Below are positions 20,545 to 31,550 of a stretch of 64,000 bases of DNA, one piece after another (positions within the stretch are counted from its first letter, which is position 1; the number at the start of each line of letters is the position of its first letter). The DNA is from Mesostigma viride. Lineage: Eukaryota; Streptophyta; Mesostigmatophyceae; Mesostigmatales; Mesostigmataceae. Where the stretch lies: contig RPFO01000175.1 of NCBI GenBank assembly GCA_009746045.1, forward strand, positions 3,446,231-3,510,230, in the 5' to 3' direction. The position numbers and the translations under genes were made by a program. The notes beneath the pieces were generated by a model that worked only from the letters and a program-made list of their open reading frames with translations, was not told the origin of the DNA and made no database searches.

Positions 20545-22330
20545 TGGATGAGGCGATTTATTAATTAATAAATTAATAAATAAATTAATTAATTAATTAA
20601 ACTCGTGCTCCCGTTGGGGAGTCACGGAGCACCGAAGTGATTTTAATAAATGTGTGTGCACAACAGGAGAAAGGGCAGAGACCCCCAGTCTCCTTCATAT
20701 GCCTAAGGCATGCATGCCACAGCTGCATTCGGGCGCGCTATAGCTAAACGGACACGCTAGCGATCCGGCAATCTGTGGGTGTAATCTATGGCTGGTTGTA
20801 TACCGTGCATGAGCGATGCACGTGACTAGGGATGTTGGCACATGCAGCTAGGCAAGCATTCTAAGCATGGCTGCCATGGCGGCAGTGGCTACTGAGGGAT
20901 ACAAGCTAGGGCTATTAGCTAGCTAGTCTAGCCCGCGGGGGGCGTCCACATCTTGTGGTTGATCATCAGGTCCCCGCCCCTCCACTACACCTTGGGCTTT
21001 TGGGGGTCCTGCTTGTGGCGGAGGTATTCCGGCCACAGGTCGCGTCGCTGCTGCTGCTGAGTGGGGGTCATGTCGTCGTCCAGCGTCCAGGTGAGGTCGT
21101 GCAACCGCTTGCGACGGGAGATCGAGGAACCGCTGCTTGTCCTCGCGGGAGGGGAAGGTGACCAGGACTGGTGGGGGAGCCACATTGTCCCGTGAGTGGG
21201 GAAGGCGGTGACACCCACGCAGTTCTACCTCACCTACCAGACCCATGCGGGTAAGGAGCTGGCCCTTGAGCTCGTCGGCAAGGGAGGTTGACGTCTCACC
21301 TGGCTTAATTCTGGGGGAAACGACGCAGCACCACTCGGCAGACTGTCGCGGCGAGCGCGGTCGGTGACCTCCCGCTGCTGGGCCTGGCGGTGGTCCTCGA
21401 TCCAGCTCCTGGAGCTTCGTGGCGATGGCGTCGGTGGTGGAGGCGGTCGCTGTCCGCAACAGGTCCGCGTAGGAGAGCGGTGGGAGGTCGCCAGCATCCT
21501 GCCGGGGTGGCTGGGATGCAATGGTGGCCGTCTGCTCCGCTATATTTGGGACCTGTGCGCGGCCATGCAGGGCCTCGGTGTGGGCGGTGATCGGCCTCAA
21601 GCTTCTTCATGAGCACGCCGCACTTGCCCTAGCTTGCACCACCTGGTTAAGGCGAGAGACAAGTGCAGCATGCGTTTCCGAAGCCTGCGCCGTGGTGTGT
21701 AGCGCCGTGAACTGGGGTTGTAGCTTGTGGACGACCCGGGTTTCCACATTGGAGACTGACCCGGGCCTCGACCGTGTTGAGCATGGTATATTAAGCGATG
21801 TCAGCTTCTCGGCCAGCGGCCAGGTCACGTGCTCCTCCAGCACTGCGCGGATGTCATCCTTGCAGAGGGAGGGAGCCGAGGGGGCTGCCGGCTGTGCGGG
21901 GGCGGGGGCTTTGAGCGCTCTGCTGATGTCGCCGCGAGGCTGCGCTGGTAGTAGATGGTCAAGATAAACAGGCGTTGGCGTGGTTCTTCATAAGTGTATA
22001 GAGCCAGGACGTGTCGCGGTATAGTCGATAGCCGCCCCCCCCTTCTGGGGCACGAAGAGCTTCCGTTCCTGTGTGAGGAACCGGAGGACCTCGACGACTA
22101 ATTCCTGCGGCGGCAGGTTCTGCCACTCGAGGAGGGAGAACCTGCTGTCGCCGAGCAAGAATAGGCTCCATTTGTGGCGGTCGTGGCATGGTTTCTTGGG
22201 CTCAGGCGAGGCGCTTGGCGATGGGTTGGCGAGCCCAGGCGGCTGGGCAAGAACGATGGCGAGTGGGTTGGGCTGGGAGCCGATAAGCTCCTTTTCCAAA
22301 CCCCGTTTTGCTTTTGGGGTCGTCATAGCT
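20545..22330 (-). mobile_element. ORF1-only LINE derivative, copy 3 (tail type B)
   Basis: The 3' end is the run of TTAATTAA variants at 20555-20600, then the type B hairpin (GCTCCCGTTGGGGAG), then a roughly 320-bp 3' UTR. ORF1 lies at 22326-20935. No ORF2 is present between ORF1 and the tail. The same arrangement and nearly the same sequence recur at 36985-37790. Confidence 0.72.
20935..22326 (-). pseudogene. LINE ORF1-type RNA-binding protein (copy 3), frameshifted
   Basis: Opens at 22326 with MTTPKAKRGLEKELIGSQPN, a Pro/Lys-rich stretch and KWSLFLLGDSRFSLLEWQNL. The middle portion (21843-21607) is coiled-coil-like. The C-terminal part (21600-20935) reads ELKGQLLTRMGLVGEVELRG, PPPVLVTFPSREDKQRFL, RRKRLHDLTWTLDDD and an LWPEYLRHK segment near the end. 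The order coiled coil, 'R.GRLP....PPPV.V.F....DK..FL', 'K.YWRG..M..NHK' resembles the C-terminal domain of L1 ORF1 proteins, which bind LINE RNA. Frames change near 21600, 21310 and 21115. Confidence 0.68.
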
Positions 22331-23491
22331 GCTTGTCACGTGATAACTTTGGCAATACTGCGTTTCAGCTGTAACCCATTATACTGGCGTGTGCTTCTGA
22401 ATAAAGCGCATCGAATGCAAGTGGTCTGACCAAATTTGGGGCTCAGACGCAAAAGATCTGAGCTCCGCCGTCAGCCATACCGCCGTCAGCCATTTTCGTG
22501 TAGGCGATTGATGTCGTGGATCGAGATGGAGGCCCATGTCGTAAAGCGAGGCGTAGTCCCCAAAGAAGAGGAAACTGCATGGCATCTGCTGGAGCTGCAT
22601 TGCAGTCCAGTCGAGATCGTCGACCTTGAAAGGTTGGGGGCGAAAGCGCGGTTCAGATGGGCGTGGTTCTGCTGGGCGACTGCGTTTAGGATCGCGCGAT
22701 GCCGAGGGCGAGGCCGCAGGAGCCGAGTGCACTGCTAATGCTTGAGCCGGTATAGAGGTCTCGCTGCCTGGCAGGCCGGGCGGAATTACAGCCGAAGCTG
22801 CAGGCGAATTTTCTTGGCTCATCGCAGCCGCCAGGCTGCGTTGCGTAGTTGAGCGTTTGCTCGTCATAATATTGCGTCTTCGTTTGGGAAAAATATATCA
22901 GCGTGTGCGTCTATAGAAAGACGAAGCGATAGGGATATTCACGGCCGAATTTGGTGCCCAAACGCGAAAGTTATGAGCTCCGCCGTCAGCCATGGCTACC
23001 TCGTGGCTCGTGGCTCGTGGCTAACTATAAGCTCTCCACATGGCTATAAGTGTCTACACCATAAGCTCTCCACATGGCTAACTATAAGATCTCCCCATGG
23101 AGTCATGTTATAATTTAATTTTACTTTAGTGTCACCCACGCACATTTCAGCATAAGTGCAACCACAGTTATGCCAGACTCTCCTCGCGTGAGTAGTTTCG
23201 ATGGCAGGTGTGGCTTGCCTCCGGGCATGAGGGAAGACGGGTGTCTCCGCCCCGGCCCTAATTAGCTTCCCAGTGTGCACTGTACTCCATGCAGTGTTGA
23301 ACACTGGAGTACATGTGCACAGGGATGAAAAGCACATTATCTATGTATTATTGTGCTCCGTGACTCCCCAACGGGATCACGTCTTTTATATCAGTTAGTA
23401 GTAGGCACCTGCACTTCTCATATAAAGCAGCAGAGCCCCCCCGTATGGGCGCAATGATGAGATGAGCCGCATGGGCCAAACATGCACCAAT
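22331..23491 (-). repeat. scrambled LINE 5' and tail fragments, including a second ORF1 N-terminus
   Basis: A minus frame at 22867-22379 starts MTSKRSTTQRSLAAAMSQEN and contains SFLFFGDYASLYDMG. It is a divergent relative of the ORF1 N-terminus at 22326 (similar Pro-rich run and 'FLLGDSRFSLLE' region). A motif containing GAGCTCCGCCGTCAGCCAT is present at both 22459 and 22978, so a 5' UTR piece is duplicated. Tail motifs (GGAGTCATGTTATAATTTAA at 23099 and CTCCGTGACTCCCCAACGGG at about 23357) mark further truncated LINE ends. No intact gene is seen. Confidence 0.55.
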
Positions 23492-24837
23492 TAAATTATA
23501 ACATGCCTCCGTGGGGAGATCATGTAGCACATATTCCATGATGGATGGGTGGAGTGGAGGAAGCCGCGTAATCGAACGAACCTAACGCTACTAATCTATT
23601 GTAGTCTAGAAAATCCTAACTACACTACTCATCAACACGCCTCCTCCTCCTCAAGTTGGGGGGAGGTGGCTTGCCCACAGGGGCTGCCGCGTGTGAGCCT
23701 TGACAATCTTCTGCCACCGCGTCTTGTTCTGCATGGCAGTCCAAAGAAGGGAGAGAGAGTGGATGTGGTATTCAAACTGGGCTGGGACCACTAGGTCGTC
23801 CAGCAACTTCTGGATTACGTAGTTCGTGACATGATTCCCTACCCTTTTGGGAATGCCCTTGGGGCCAGGCCAGGTCAGAATATGCCGCCCTGGCTGGCCA
23901 AGCCGCTGGGGGGCTGCCAGACCAAGGGCGGTGTCGACCTGGCCATGGTGCGAGCAAGGTGCCCTACAAATGCTATCTATCCTACGCTGCCTAATCTCGT
24001 CCGAAATACGAGGCATACCCTGATACAAAGACTCTATGTAATGACGGGCGCTTGGAGAACCCTACGTTCAGGACCTGTCGGAGCATCCTGTAAACCGTGC
24101 CGTCGAGCTTAGCTGCCAGTGTGGGCGTGAGTGTCCACGCCTCGGCGCCATACAGTACGTGAGCACCGTGAGGACGAGGACCTTGAAGAGCATGCGCTTG
24201 CGGTGCTCACACAGGCCCTTTGAGCGCCAGTAGGTGTTGAGCGAACGGAACCTGGCCCAGGCCAGGCCGATGCGGATATCCACATCGTCGGCGGTGCCAG
24301 GGAGCCAACTCCCAAACAGTTTGAAGCGATCGCGAAACGGGACGACTCCGTCCCGTCGAGCAGGCACGGCAGCGGCGGTCTACTGGAGACCCCAATCACC
24401 ATCGCCTCAGTTTTAACACTAATCTCCAACCCCACCGCCCTCGCCTCCAGGCCCACTACAGTCCAGCCAGGTCTGAATGTGCTGGGGGCGCGCGATGAGG
24501 GTGGTGTCATCCGCATAAATGAGGTCGGCCAGGCGGTAGCCAGGTTTAACCCCGCCGTGCTCGCGCTCGTTAAGGATGTCCAAGCCTGGCTCGAACCCCT
24601 TAAGAGCAGTATAGCGCGCACGTGCCCGGATCCACGACAATAGATAGTGAACAGGTATGGGGACAGGACACAACCTTGCCACACCCCGTGGTGAAGGGGG
24701 AATGGTGGGGTGGTGCCTTCCGCAGTCCGCACTACTGCCTGTGAGCCCTCATACAGTCGACGAATGGCAGCAATAAACGCTGGTGGCACCCGATCCAGAG
24801 CTAGGATGGCCCAAAGAGCCTCCCAGAGGACCGTGTC
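23492..24837 (-). pseudogene. RTE-like LINE, 3' part (ORF2 C-terminus, 3' UTR, tail), split by gypsy2
   Basis: Minus-strand LINE whose 5' part is at 34304-34693. Flanking duplication ATGCACCAAT stands at 23482-23491 and 34694-34703. From 24837 downward: PPAFIAAIRRLYEGSQAVVR, HHGVWQGCVLSPYLFTIY, then frames with LADLIYADDTTLIARPQHIQ, LEISVKTEAMVIG and VPFRDRFKLFGSWLPGTADD. Near the 3' end are YQGMPRISDEIRQRRIDSIC and KAHTRQPLWASHLPPT. The tail is type A (ATGATCTCCCCACGGAGGCA on the minus strand). Frameshifts break the RT. Confidence 0.88.
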
Positions 24838-25615
24838 TGTAACGACTAAAAATGATCATCAGCATCATGTACAGTCCAATATGAAAGATCTTTTACCTGG
24901 GTTGCTTTCTTGAGTTGCAGAACTTCAAGTATCCGAGCAACGTTGAGATGGAAATTCCACAGCACGTGATTTAGGGAATCACAACCCCTTGTAGACACAA
25001 AGACAAGCTCGTGTATAGACGACCTCTGTGGAACTGAAGGACGTCTATAGCCAAGGGGCTCTTATGAATGGACAACAAAGACAAGCTTTATTATACCATG
25101 GTGCATCAAAACCAACGTAGCAACAATGGCGACCCCACGTCCTTGATATCGACGTGCTTGTCGAACTTGCTCCAACCTTAGCCTGAAGAGAACCAATCAG
25201 AACCATGGAATCCTATACAAGATCTTCGTATCCATCCTAGTCACACAAAACAGAACAACACCACACACAGCCTGGCAGAATCTTTCCATGAGATCCTAAT
25301 CTGTCGTGAGCACTGAAGTCCCAAAGGAGCATTTAAGACTCAATAGTACCAACTAACAAACTACAACCCCACGTGGATCAGGCCACGACCAATGAGGGCT
25401 CCTATCAGTAGTATCAGCCAACAAACTACAACCCTACGTGGATCAGGCCACGACCAATGAGGGTTCCTATCAGTTGGCTGACAAAGTATCAGCTCCAAGT
25501 ACCGTCGTCTTAGAAACCTCATAACTTTCTCAATACTGATCCAAAAGTCCTCGAATAAAAGCCAAACATTCACAAAACAAAGGATGTAACAACAAAGTCA
25601 TTTTTGCTTGTTACA
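24838..25615 (-). repeat. gypsy2 3' LTR
   Basis: Plus-strand ends TGTAACGACT...GCTTGTTACA. It contains two tandem copies (about 25345-25470) of a roughly 60-bp unit with the core CACGTGGATCAGGCCACGAC, which gypsy1 has once. Directly inside it (25618-25627) lies the purine tract GAGGGGGAGA (minus strand). Confidence 0.95.
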
Positions 25616-26013
25616 TATCTCCCCCTCAAAACTGGACCTCCCAGGTCCAATAGCCAACTCTTGAAGGCAGAGGAACATTGAACAGAAATCCACCATCTCT
25701 TGGGAAAAGCAGATGGGTTTTTACATCCCTGAAACAGGGCCTCCTATCTCATAAACATCTAGTCACAGGTCTCTACAGCAAACAAGTCACTACCTTATCT
25801 ACTATAAAGCCAGATAAACACATCTCATAATACAAGGTCTTCCATTCAGCATCCTGGAACCTGGAACTCTGGACTGGAACATCAGAACTGGACTGGAGCC
25901 CCCCCCCATCATCCATCCTGGAATCCCCCCCTCACACCACAATCCAAAGCACCTTCCATGCTCTTCCCCCATCCTTCCCCATCCTCTTCCTGCACAGCTC
26001 TGTTCTTCACAGG

Positions 26014-27179
26014 CTATACCAATCCCCATTCACCCATCCTTGCCCTGGTCCCAAACAAGGGAAACTGCTCCACCATGTGAACCAAGTCTGGCCAGTTCCT
26101 GCTGACCTGCAGCACCATGCACGTCTCTGCAGCCCCTGCTGCCATCTGGGCAACATAACGCAGGCATGTCCCTGGGTAGGAGAGAAGCACCACAGACTGG
26201 CTCTCAGGATCCATCACCCAAGTAGAAGACGTCTTGTGCCTGCTCACCCATGACCTGTACGCCCACCAGAACTGGAGAAAGGTCTTGACCACTGACCACT
26301 TAGCACCTATCAAAGGCACCAACACCCTCAATGGGGTCAGACGAACCTTGAGCTCCATGGTGTACTTAGGCAACCCTGGGCTGCAGAAAAGGTTGGATGT
26401 CTCCAAAGGGAAGCACCCCTTGACCGAGCTGGAAGAAGAAGGAGCCAAGTCAAAGTCTCCCTGCTGACTGAAAACTCCAACAACTCCATGTAGGAGGCCT
26501 CACCCATGCTCACTGGCTGGAACTGCATGAAGGCTCCTTTCAAAGCCTCAGGCAAGGTGGTCAACATATCCTGCCCCTCTGCAGGTCTCATGTCAATCTC
26601 AGGTCCTGGAGTCAAGGCAAACATCCTGTGCAACAGGTGGCCCACAAAAGGAGAGCCAATCTCATACAGGCTGGTGTGCAACTGAGACAAGACCTCCTCC
26701 ACATAACCCTCAGGGCTCACTTCCCCCTCCTCCCTGTTAAGGGCAGCCACTGCCTTGGCCAGCGTCTCACAATGCTCACAAGGTCCCGTGCACTTCCTGT
26801 GATCCACATAGGCCACCACATTCTTGACAGGTACCACATGACGAGGAATCTGAATGATGGGAGTGCTGCTGGAGCTGAGAGCTATGTTAACACCACTCCC
26901 CATCTGGGGCTGGGACAAGGACAACCCCTGAAGAAGCTCCTGTAGCTTATCCTGCTTGGAGATCACTGAATGCAAGAGCTTGTTAATGGTATCCATCTGC
27001 TGACCCCTCCTAAGGTCACGCCTGACAATACTGTCAAACAGGGATTCCACATAACTCATGGGGTTGGGGTTCTGGATGCATACCCGTGACCCCTTCCTCC
27101 GTGGTGGCGCCCAGGCCCAAGTTGGGGTACGTGAACTCCTCCTCCATCTGGGACCACACAGCATGCACGAAGAAACCAT
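26014..27179 (-). pseudogene. gypsy2 third ORF in env position, one frameshift
   Basis: Starts 4 bases after the integrase stop region. The first frame (27179-26337) has ESLFDSIVRRDLRRGQQMD and a helical stretch to LQELLQGLSLSQ, then VVPVKNVVAYVDHRKCTGPC with a Cys-x3-Cys-x2-Cys pattern. Next come EEVLSQLHTSLYEIGSPFVG and LPEALKGAFMQFQPVSMGEA. Near 26450 the frame shifts into 26448-26014, with ETSNLFCSPGLPKYTMELKV, VPLIGAKWSVVKTFLQFWWA and AAETCMVLQVSRNWPDLVHM. Total length is about 390 residues. No signal peptide or clear membrane anchor is visible, which argues against an envelope protein. The family is unknown to me. Confidence 0.75.
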
Positions 27180-27182
27180 TCG

Positions 27183-28922
27183 TTAGTCCTGAGATATAGG
27201 AAGGGGAGCAGTGGTTTTCACCAACTCAGTATACCAAGAAGGAAGAGTGAGCCCCTTCTTTTGGCAATACTCCTGGACCACCTCATGGCAGTGAGTCAAG
27301 TCAGACAACCACAGCCATGTGGCAGTAGACTCTAACTCTCCTTTCCAGTGCACCTTAAACTGCAGCTGCTTGGTCCTACCCTTTCCTTTGACTCTGTGAG
27401 CCACCAGCTGCTCCACTTCATATATCCTCTCCCCCTCAGTATCCAGCTCAAATGGTAATGGAGCAGAAAGGCGTCCCTGCAAGGTATTGCGTTTATACAG
27501 TTTGAGCTGGGCCAGGTGAAACACGTTAGTCTTAAGCCTCCAGTGGGAAGGCACCTGGACTTGAACTACAGTCCCATAGTGGAAGGTGTCCAGGACAGGG
27601 TAAGGTCCCAACCACAAGGGTTGCAGTTTCCTGCATTGCTCCTTTTCAGGTAGCACACGATTAGCCTCCAAGAGCACCAGGTCACCAGGAGCCACAAAGG
27701 TGTGTGTAGCCAACATCTGTTGCCAAGCATTGTTTAAATACTTGTCCTGTGCATGCAACATCTGAGCAGCCACCATACTGTGAGCTTCCTGGAAGGATGC
27801 AATCAACTGGTGGACAGAGGTTAGGCGTCTTCTGAAGGGGCCTTCAGCATCCCTATCAGGTAACTCCAGGTCAAATGGAGTCAAGGGGCACTGGCCATGG
27901 CAAATGACAAATGGAGACATTTGGTGAGGAGCCAGGGGTGAGTTGTTGATGGCAAACTCTATGAAGGGAAGTTTCTTGTCCCATTCCTTGTTATCATGGG
28001 TACAATAGTGCTTCTGGCATTCCCGTACAATACGGTTCAGCCTCTCCACAGCCCCCGTGCTGGCACACCTGTATGCTACTCCAAAGGCCAACTTAGTGTC
28101 TAGGATGTCAAAGAAGGACTTCCAAAACCCAGACATCCACAAGGGATCCTGGTCAGTGATGATTACACGTGGCATGCCATGCAATCTGTACACCTCCTTC
28201 ATGAACAACTCTACACACTGGGCAGCTGTGAGATGGGCATTGCAGGGGATGAGGTGGCACATTCTAGACAGCCTGTCCATCACCACTAGTATCCTGTCAT
28301 TGCCAGCATCAGAAACAGGCAAGCCACAAATGAAGTCCATGGTCACACTGATCCAGGGTCGAAGGGGAATAGGCATGGCCATAGGAAAGATAGGCACTGC
28401 CTGAGTCCTAACCTTATTCCTTTGGCATGAGTCACAGGAAGCCACATAGGCTTTGATATCACGAAACATGCCAGGCCACCAAAACCTCTCTTGTACTTCA
28501 TGGAGAAGCTTAGCATACCCAGGATGACACGCAGTCACGTCGTCATGGAAGCAATGCAACACAGTGGGAATGGCCATTTCTGGCACATAGACCTTCCTGG
28601 TCACTACATGATCTGCATCCTGGGTGTGGACATACAGGACTCCCTCCCAGTACTCCACAGGCCTGTTACCAAAGCTTCCTTCCTGAATGGCCTTAGTGGC
28701 CAGGTCCTCAGTTTTAGTGAAGGCCTTAATCACGTCCAGCAGGGCTATACTCATAGGGTTAGGCAGGACTAGCTGTTTGCCAGGTCCTAAAGGCTGCAGC
28801 TGCAGCACCTCACCCTCCTGCAGGTGACTAGTGACTAGATGCTTGGATGACAGAACATCAGCCACAGGTGTACGTGACTTCCCCTTGATCTCAGCTGCCA
28901 ATCCTCTAGACTTGGTCAGCAT
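27183..28922 (-). CDS. gypsy2 integrase with C-terminal chromodomain
   Basis: 579 codons, intact. Residues 123-166 form the HHCC zinc-binding region (HCFHDDVTACH then CDSCQ). The core has Asp196 (MDFICGLP), Asp257 (VIITDQDP) and Glu293 (AVERLNR); the spacing of 36 residues between the last two fits D,D-35-E. A GPY-like segment follows (LWLGPYPVLDTFHYGTVVQV). Residues 501-553 form a chromodomain (YEVEQLVAHR, KVHWKG, TATWLWLSDLT). The enzyme joins element DNA into the genome, and chromodomains bind modified histones. The first ~90 residues are a linker continuous with the broken RNase H/spacer region upstream, so the true protein is probably cut from a longer polyprotein. Confidence 0.93.
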   Translation of the reverse strand: MLTKSRGLAAEIKGKSRTPVADVLSSKHLVTSHLQEGEVLQLQPLGPGKQLVLPNPMSIALLDVIKAFTKTEDLATKAIQEGSFGNRPVEYWEGVLYVHTQDADHVVTRKVYVPEMAIPTVLHCFHDDVTACHPGYAKLLHEVQERFWWPGMFRDIKAYVASCDSCQRNKVRTQAVPIFPMAMPIPLRPWISVTMDFICGLPVSDAGNDRILVVMDRLSRMCHLIPCNAHLTAAQCVELFMKEVYRLHGMPRVIITDQDPLWMSGFWKSFFDILDTKLAFGVAYRCASTGAVERLNRIVRECQKHYCTHDNKEWDKKLPFIEFAINNSPLAPHQMSPFVICHGQCPLTPFDLELPDRDAEGPFRRRLTSVHQLIASFQEAHSMVAAQMLHAQDKYLNNAWQQMLATHTFVAPGDLVLLEANRVLPEKEQCRKLQPLWLGPYPVLDTFHYGTVVQVQVPSHWRLKTNVFHLAQLKLYKRNTLQGRLSAPLPFELDTEGERIYEVEQLVAHRVKGKGRTKQLQFKVHWKGELESTATWLWLSDLTHCHEVVQEYCQKKGLTLPSWYTELVKTTAPLPISQD

Positions 28923-29192
28923 CCCTGGCTCCAGTATCCACTTCCTGGGCCGTCCCTTCCCCTCCTAGGATTCTCTGTGCTTGGTTGTGTTGTGAGAGTG
29001 GGCTGGCTACCAGCAGAACCCTCCCTAAGACTGCTCTGCAGTGACTGACCCCCACCCTGGACGCCTGTCGACCCTGGGACAGAGCCCTGGTCAATGAGCA
29101 TCTCGTGACTAAAGCTAGCCTCTACAGGGGGTGGCTCAGCTTGGAGGTTTGCTGGTTAGCTGCCTGTGCCCTGGTGACAGCACCACACTCTA

Positions 29193-29618
29193 CTACAGAA
29201 ACCATGGCAGCACAAATATCCAGATCCTCGTGAAATGTCCCATCAGATCCCTTCTTCTAGAGAGGGCGTCTGGCACCACATTCTGTGATCCTGGGACATA
29301 CTGCACAGAGAAAGGATAGAATCCCCCTAGGTACTCCATCCACCCAGCCATCCTCTTACTCATCCTACTCTGTTCTAGCACGTGCACCAAGGGCCTGTGG
29401 TCAGTCATCAGGGTGATAGACTCTTGCCCTAGCCCATCTGTAGCACTGCTAGCCACAGAAAACTGAGCTCCCTTCAACAGATGCTCCCACTTGTGACATG
29501 CTACCACTAAACCCAGCAACTCCTGCTCGTGTACAGGGTAGTTACGTTCAGCTGAGCTCATGGTTTTAGACATGTACTCCACTGGCTGTGGTCCATAGCC
29601 ATGGTCTTGCATCAGCAC
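29193..29618 (-). pseudogene. gypsy2 RNase H domain
   Basis: Contains QPVEYMSKTMSSAERNYPVH, EQELLGLVVACHKWEHLL and ITLMTDHRPLVHVLEQSRMS, with catalytic-type Glu and Asp residues. It then has VQYVPGSQNVVPDALSRR, the usual end of gypsy RNase H. The frame is separated from the RT by a one-base shift at about 29620 and stops at 29193. About 270 bases of broken spacer lie before the integrase frame. Confidence 0.87.
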
Positions 29619-29623
29619 AGCAC

Positions 29624-30562
29624 CTATGGCGCCTTGAGAGGCATCTGACCTAACCTGATAAGGTAGATCTGGTTGGGACCCACTAGCACAGGGGTGGATG
29701 TGAGCTTCTGCTTCAACAGGTCAAAGGCCTGCTGACACCTATCTGTCCACTCAAACTGAACATCCTTCTTGATTAACTCAAGCAAGGGGGTGGAGATGGC
29801 AGCCATGTCAGGGATAAAACGCCTGTACCACCCCACCATGCCCAGGAAGGACTTGACATCATGTGCAGACTGCAACACAGGCCACTCAAGGATGGCAGCA
29901 ATCTTAGCATTGTCAGGTGTCATACCCAAGGAACTCAACTTGTACCCTAGGAACCCCACTTCATGCCCCCACTCCACCTTAGACCTCTTGACAGACAAGT
30001 GGTAGTGCTGGATGACCTTCAGGACCTCCTCCACGTTCTCCAGATGCTCCTTGAACGTCTTTGAGTGCACCAGGATGTCGTCCATGTAGGCCACCACGCA
30101 GGTCCTGAACACGGGTCTTGCAGGGTCACACAGGTGGGCAATGTCTTTGAACCTGGGATTCCTGAGATCAGGGGAGATCTGAGGCAGAGAGTTCCCTGTC
30201 AGATGGCCAAAGATAGCATTCACAAACATCTGCATAGTAGCTGGGCTGTTGGAGGCCCCCATGGGCATCACAGTCCACTGGAACTGACCCCAGGGTGTGG
30301 AGAATGCAGTTTTTGGAATGTCCTCAGTAGCTATCCTGATCTGCCAGAACGCGTGTCTAAGGTCAAACTTGGTGAAGTAAGATGATCCAGCTGTCCTCTC
30401 TAGCAGCTCATCAATCCGTGGCAAGGGATACTTGGACTTCACTGTGACCTTGTTCAGGCCTCTCAGATCAATGCACAACCGCCATCCACCATCATGCTTG
30501 GGGACAAGCAAACACCCAGAGCTGAAAGGACTATTGGCAGGAAGAATGAGTCCAGCTTCCAA
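29624..30562 (-). pseudogene. gypsy2 reverse transcriptase domain
   Basis: Residues 15-60 carry the RT start ([20 protein letters not shown]). FTKFDLRHAFWQI holds the first catalytic Asp, and VVAYMDDILVHS the YMDD box (residues 159-162). FLGYKLSSLGMT and MVGWYRRFIPDMA follow in the thumb/connection. About 30 extra residues (LPQISPDLRNPRFKDIAHLC) sit between the NxxF region and YMDD and are shared with gypsy1, so they are a family trait. The first RT codons are in the upstream frame (to 30463), so the domain is split by a frameshift. Confidence 0.9.
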
Positions 30563-31550
30563 CAGCCTGTCAAGATCACCTTCAGCTCTGCCATCTCAGC
30601 TGGCCCCATCCTGTACATGGGAACAAAGGGAGGCCTGGCACCATCCACAAGCTTGATGACATGAGTGATTGGCCCTTCAGGAGGGTACTGTGGCATTTTG
30701 TCCTCAAAAATGGCAGCAAACCTGTCCAAAAGGGCATCATGCAGCTTCTGCTCCTCCTCTGTGACAGCTGGTACTGGGTTCACAGCATTCACCGTGTGGC
30801 CATGAGTCTCATCAGAGGGTGAGTTAGGAACCAGCTGTAAGAGAAAGACGTGTTCCACTGGGTAAGTAGCCAGGTAAGACAAGGTGTGATTGGCAGACCA
30901 TACGTGCTTAAGTAATGCAGCACGTTTCTCTTCCAGTGAAGGCACCTTGACGTCCTCCTTGGCACCTGCAACCCCTCTCCCATCATTGACAGCCTCATTA
31001 GTAGAACAGCACTCTGTGACTGGTCTTTCTCCCCCCTTAATCACTGTGGTGGCGTCCCACACTGACCCATCCTGAAACTGCACCACCTTCTCAGACCACA
31101 AGATGGCAGGATTAGCAGACTCCAACCATGGCATCCCCAGAATCACATCAGCAGCAGTGAGTGGAATGACATCTGCTGTGACAGACAAGGTTTGACGTGA
31201 GCACACTTGAAAAAGCAGTTGCACGTAGCCAGGTGAGTTACTCTGCCTACCATCAGAATATTGGACCTTAACAGGCACAGGGTGGGGAGCACTGGTAGAT
31301 GCAGCTCCTGCACCAAGGAAGTGGAAATGTAGTTACTTCCTGCACCTGAGTCAATCATGAAGAGACATAAAGGCTGAGCCAAAGGGACTGGCACGTTCAA
31401 CAGCCTAGCCTGGAACTTCAAGAGTTGACTGGGAATAGGAGGGCCCAATGGGGTGGTGGAATCAGAGGCAGACAAGTTGTTCACAGGACGGACATGCACA
31501 GCAGGCAAACCAGTTAACTCCACCGCTGGACGTAGTCCTGGGGGCTCCAC
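30463..31550 (-). pseudogene. gypsy2 aspartic protease and RT leader
   Basis: Frame 31550-31143 begins MEPPGLRPAVELTGLPAVHV and has LCLFMIDSGAGSNYISTSL, a DSGA active site. The second protease strand, DVILGMPWLESANPAILW, is in the next frame (31278-30463). Between them the frame shifts near 31270. The linker ends with GPITHVIKLVDGARPPFVPM, the typical entry to gypsy RT. The protease cuts Gag-Pol in the particle. As read, it is not continuous. Confidence 0.85.

Noticed and set aside
26014-27179. Calling the gypsy third ORF an envelope gene
   Set aside because: It has the env position but no signal peptide, glycosylation-rich ectodomain or membrane anchor that I can see.
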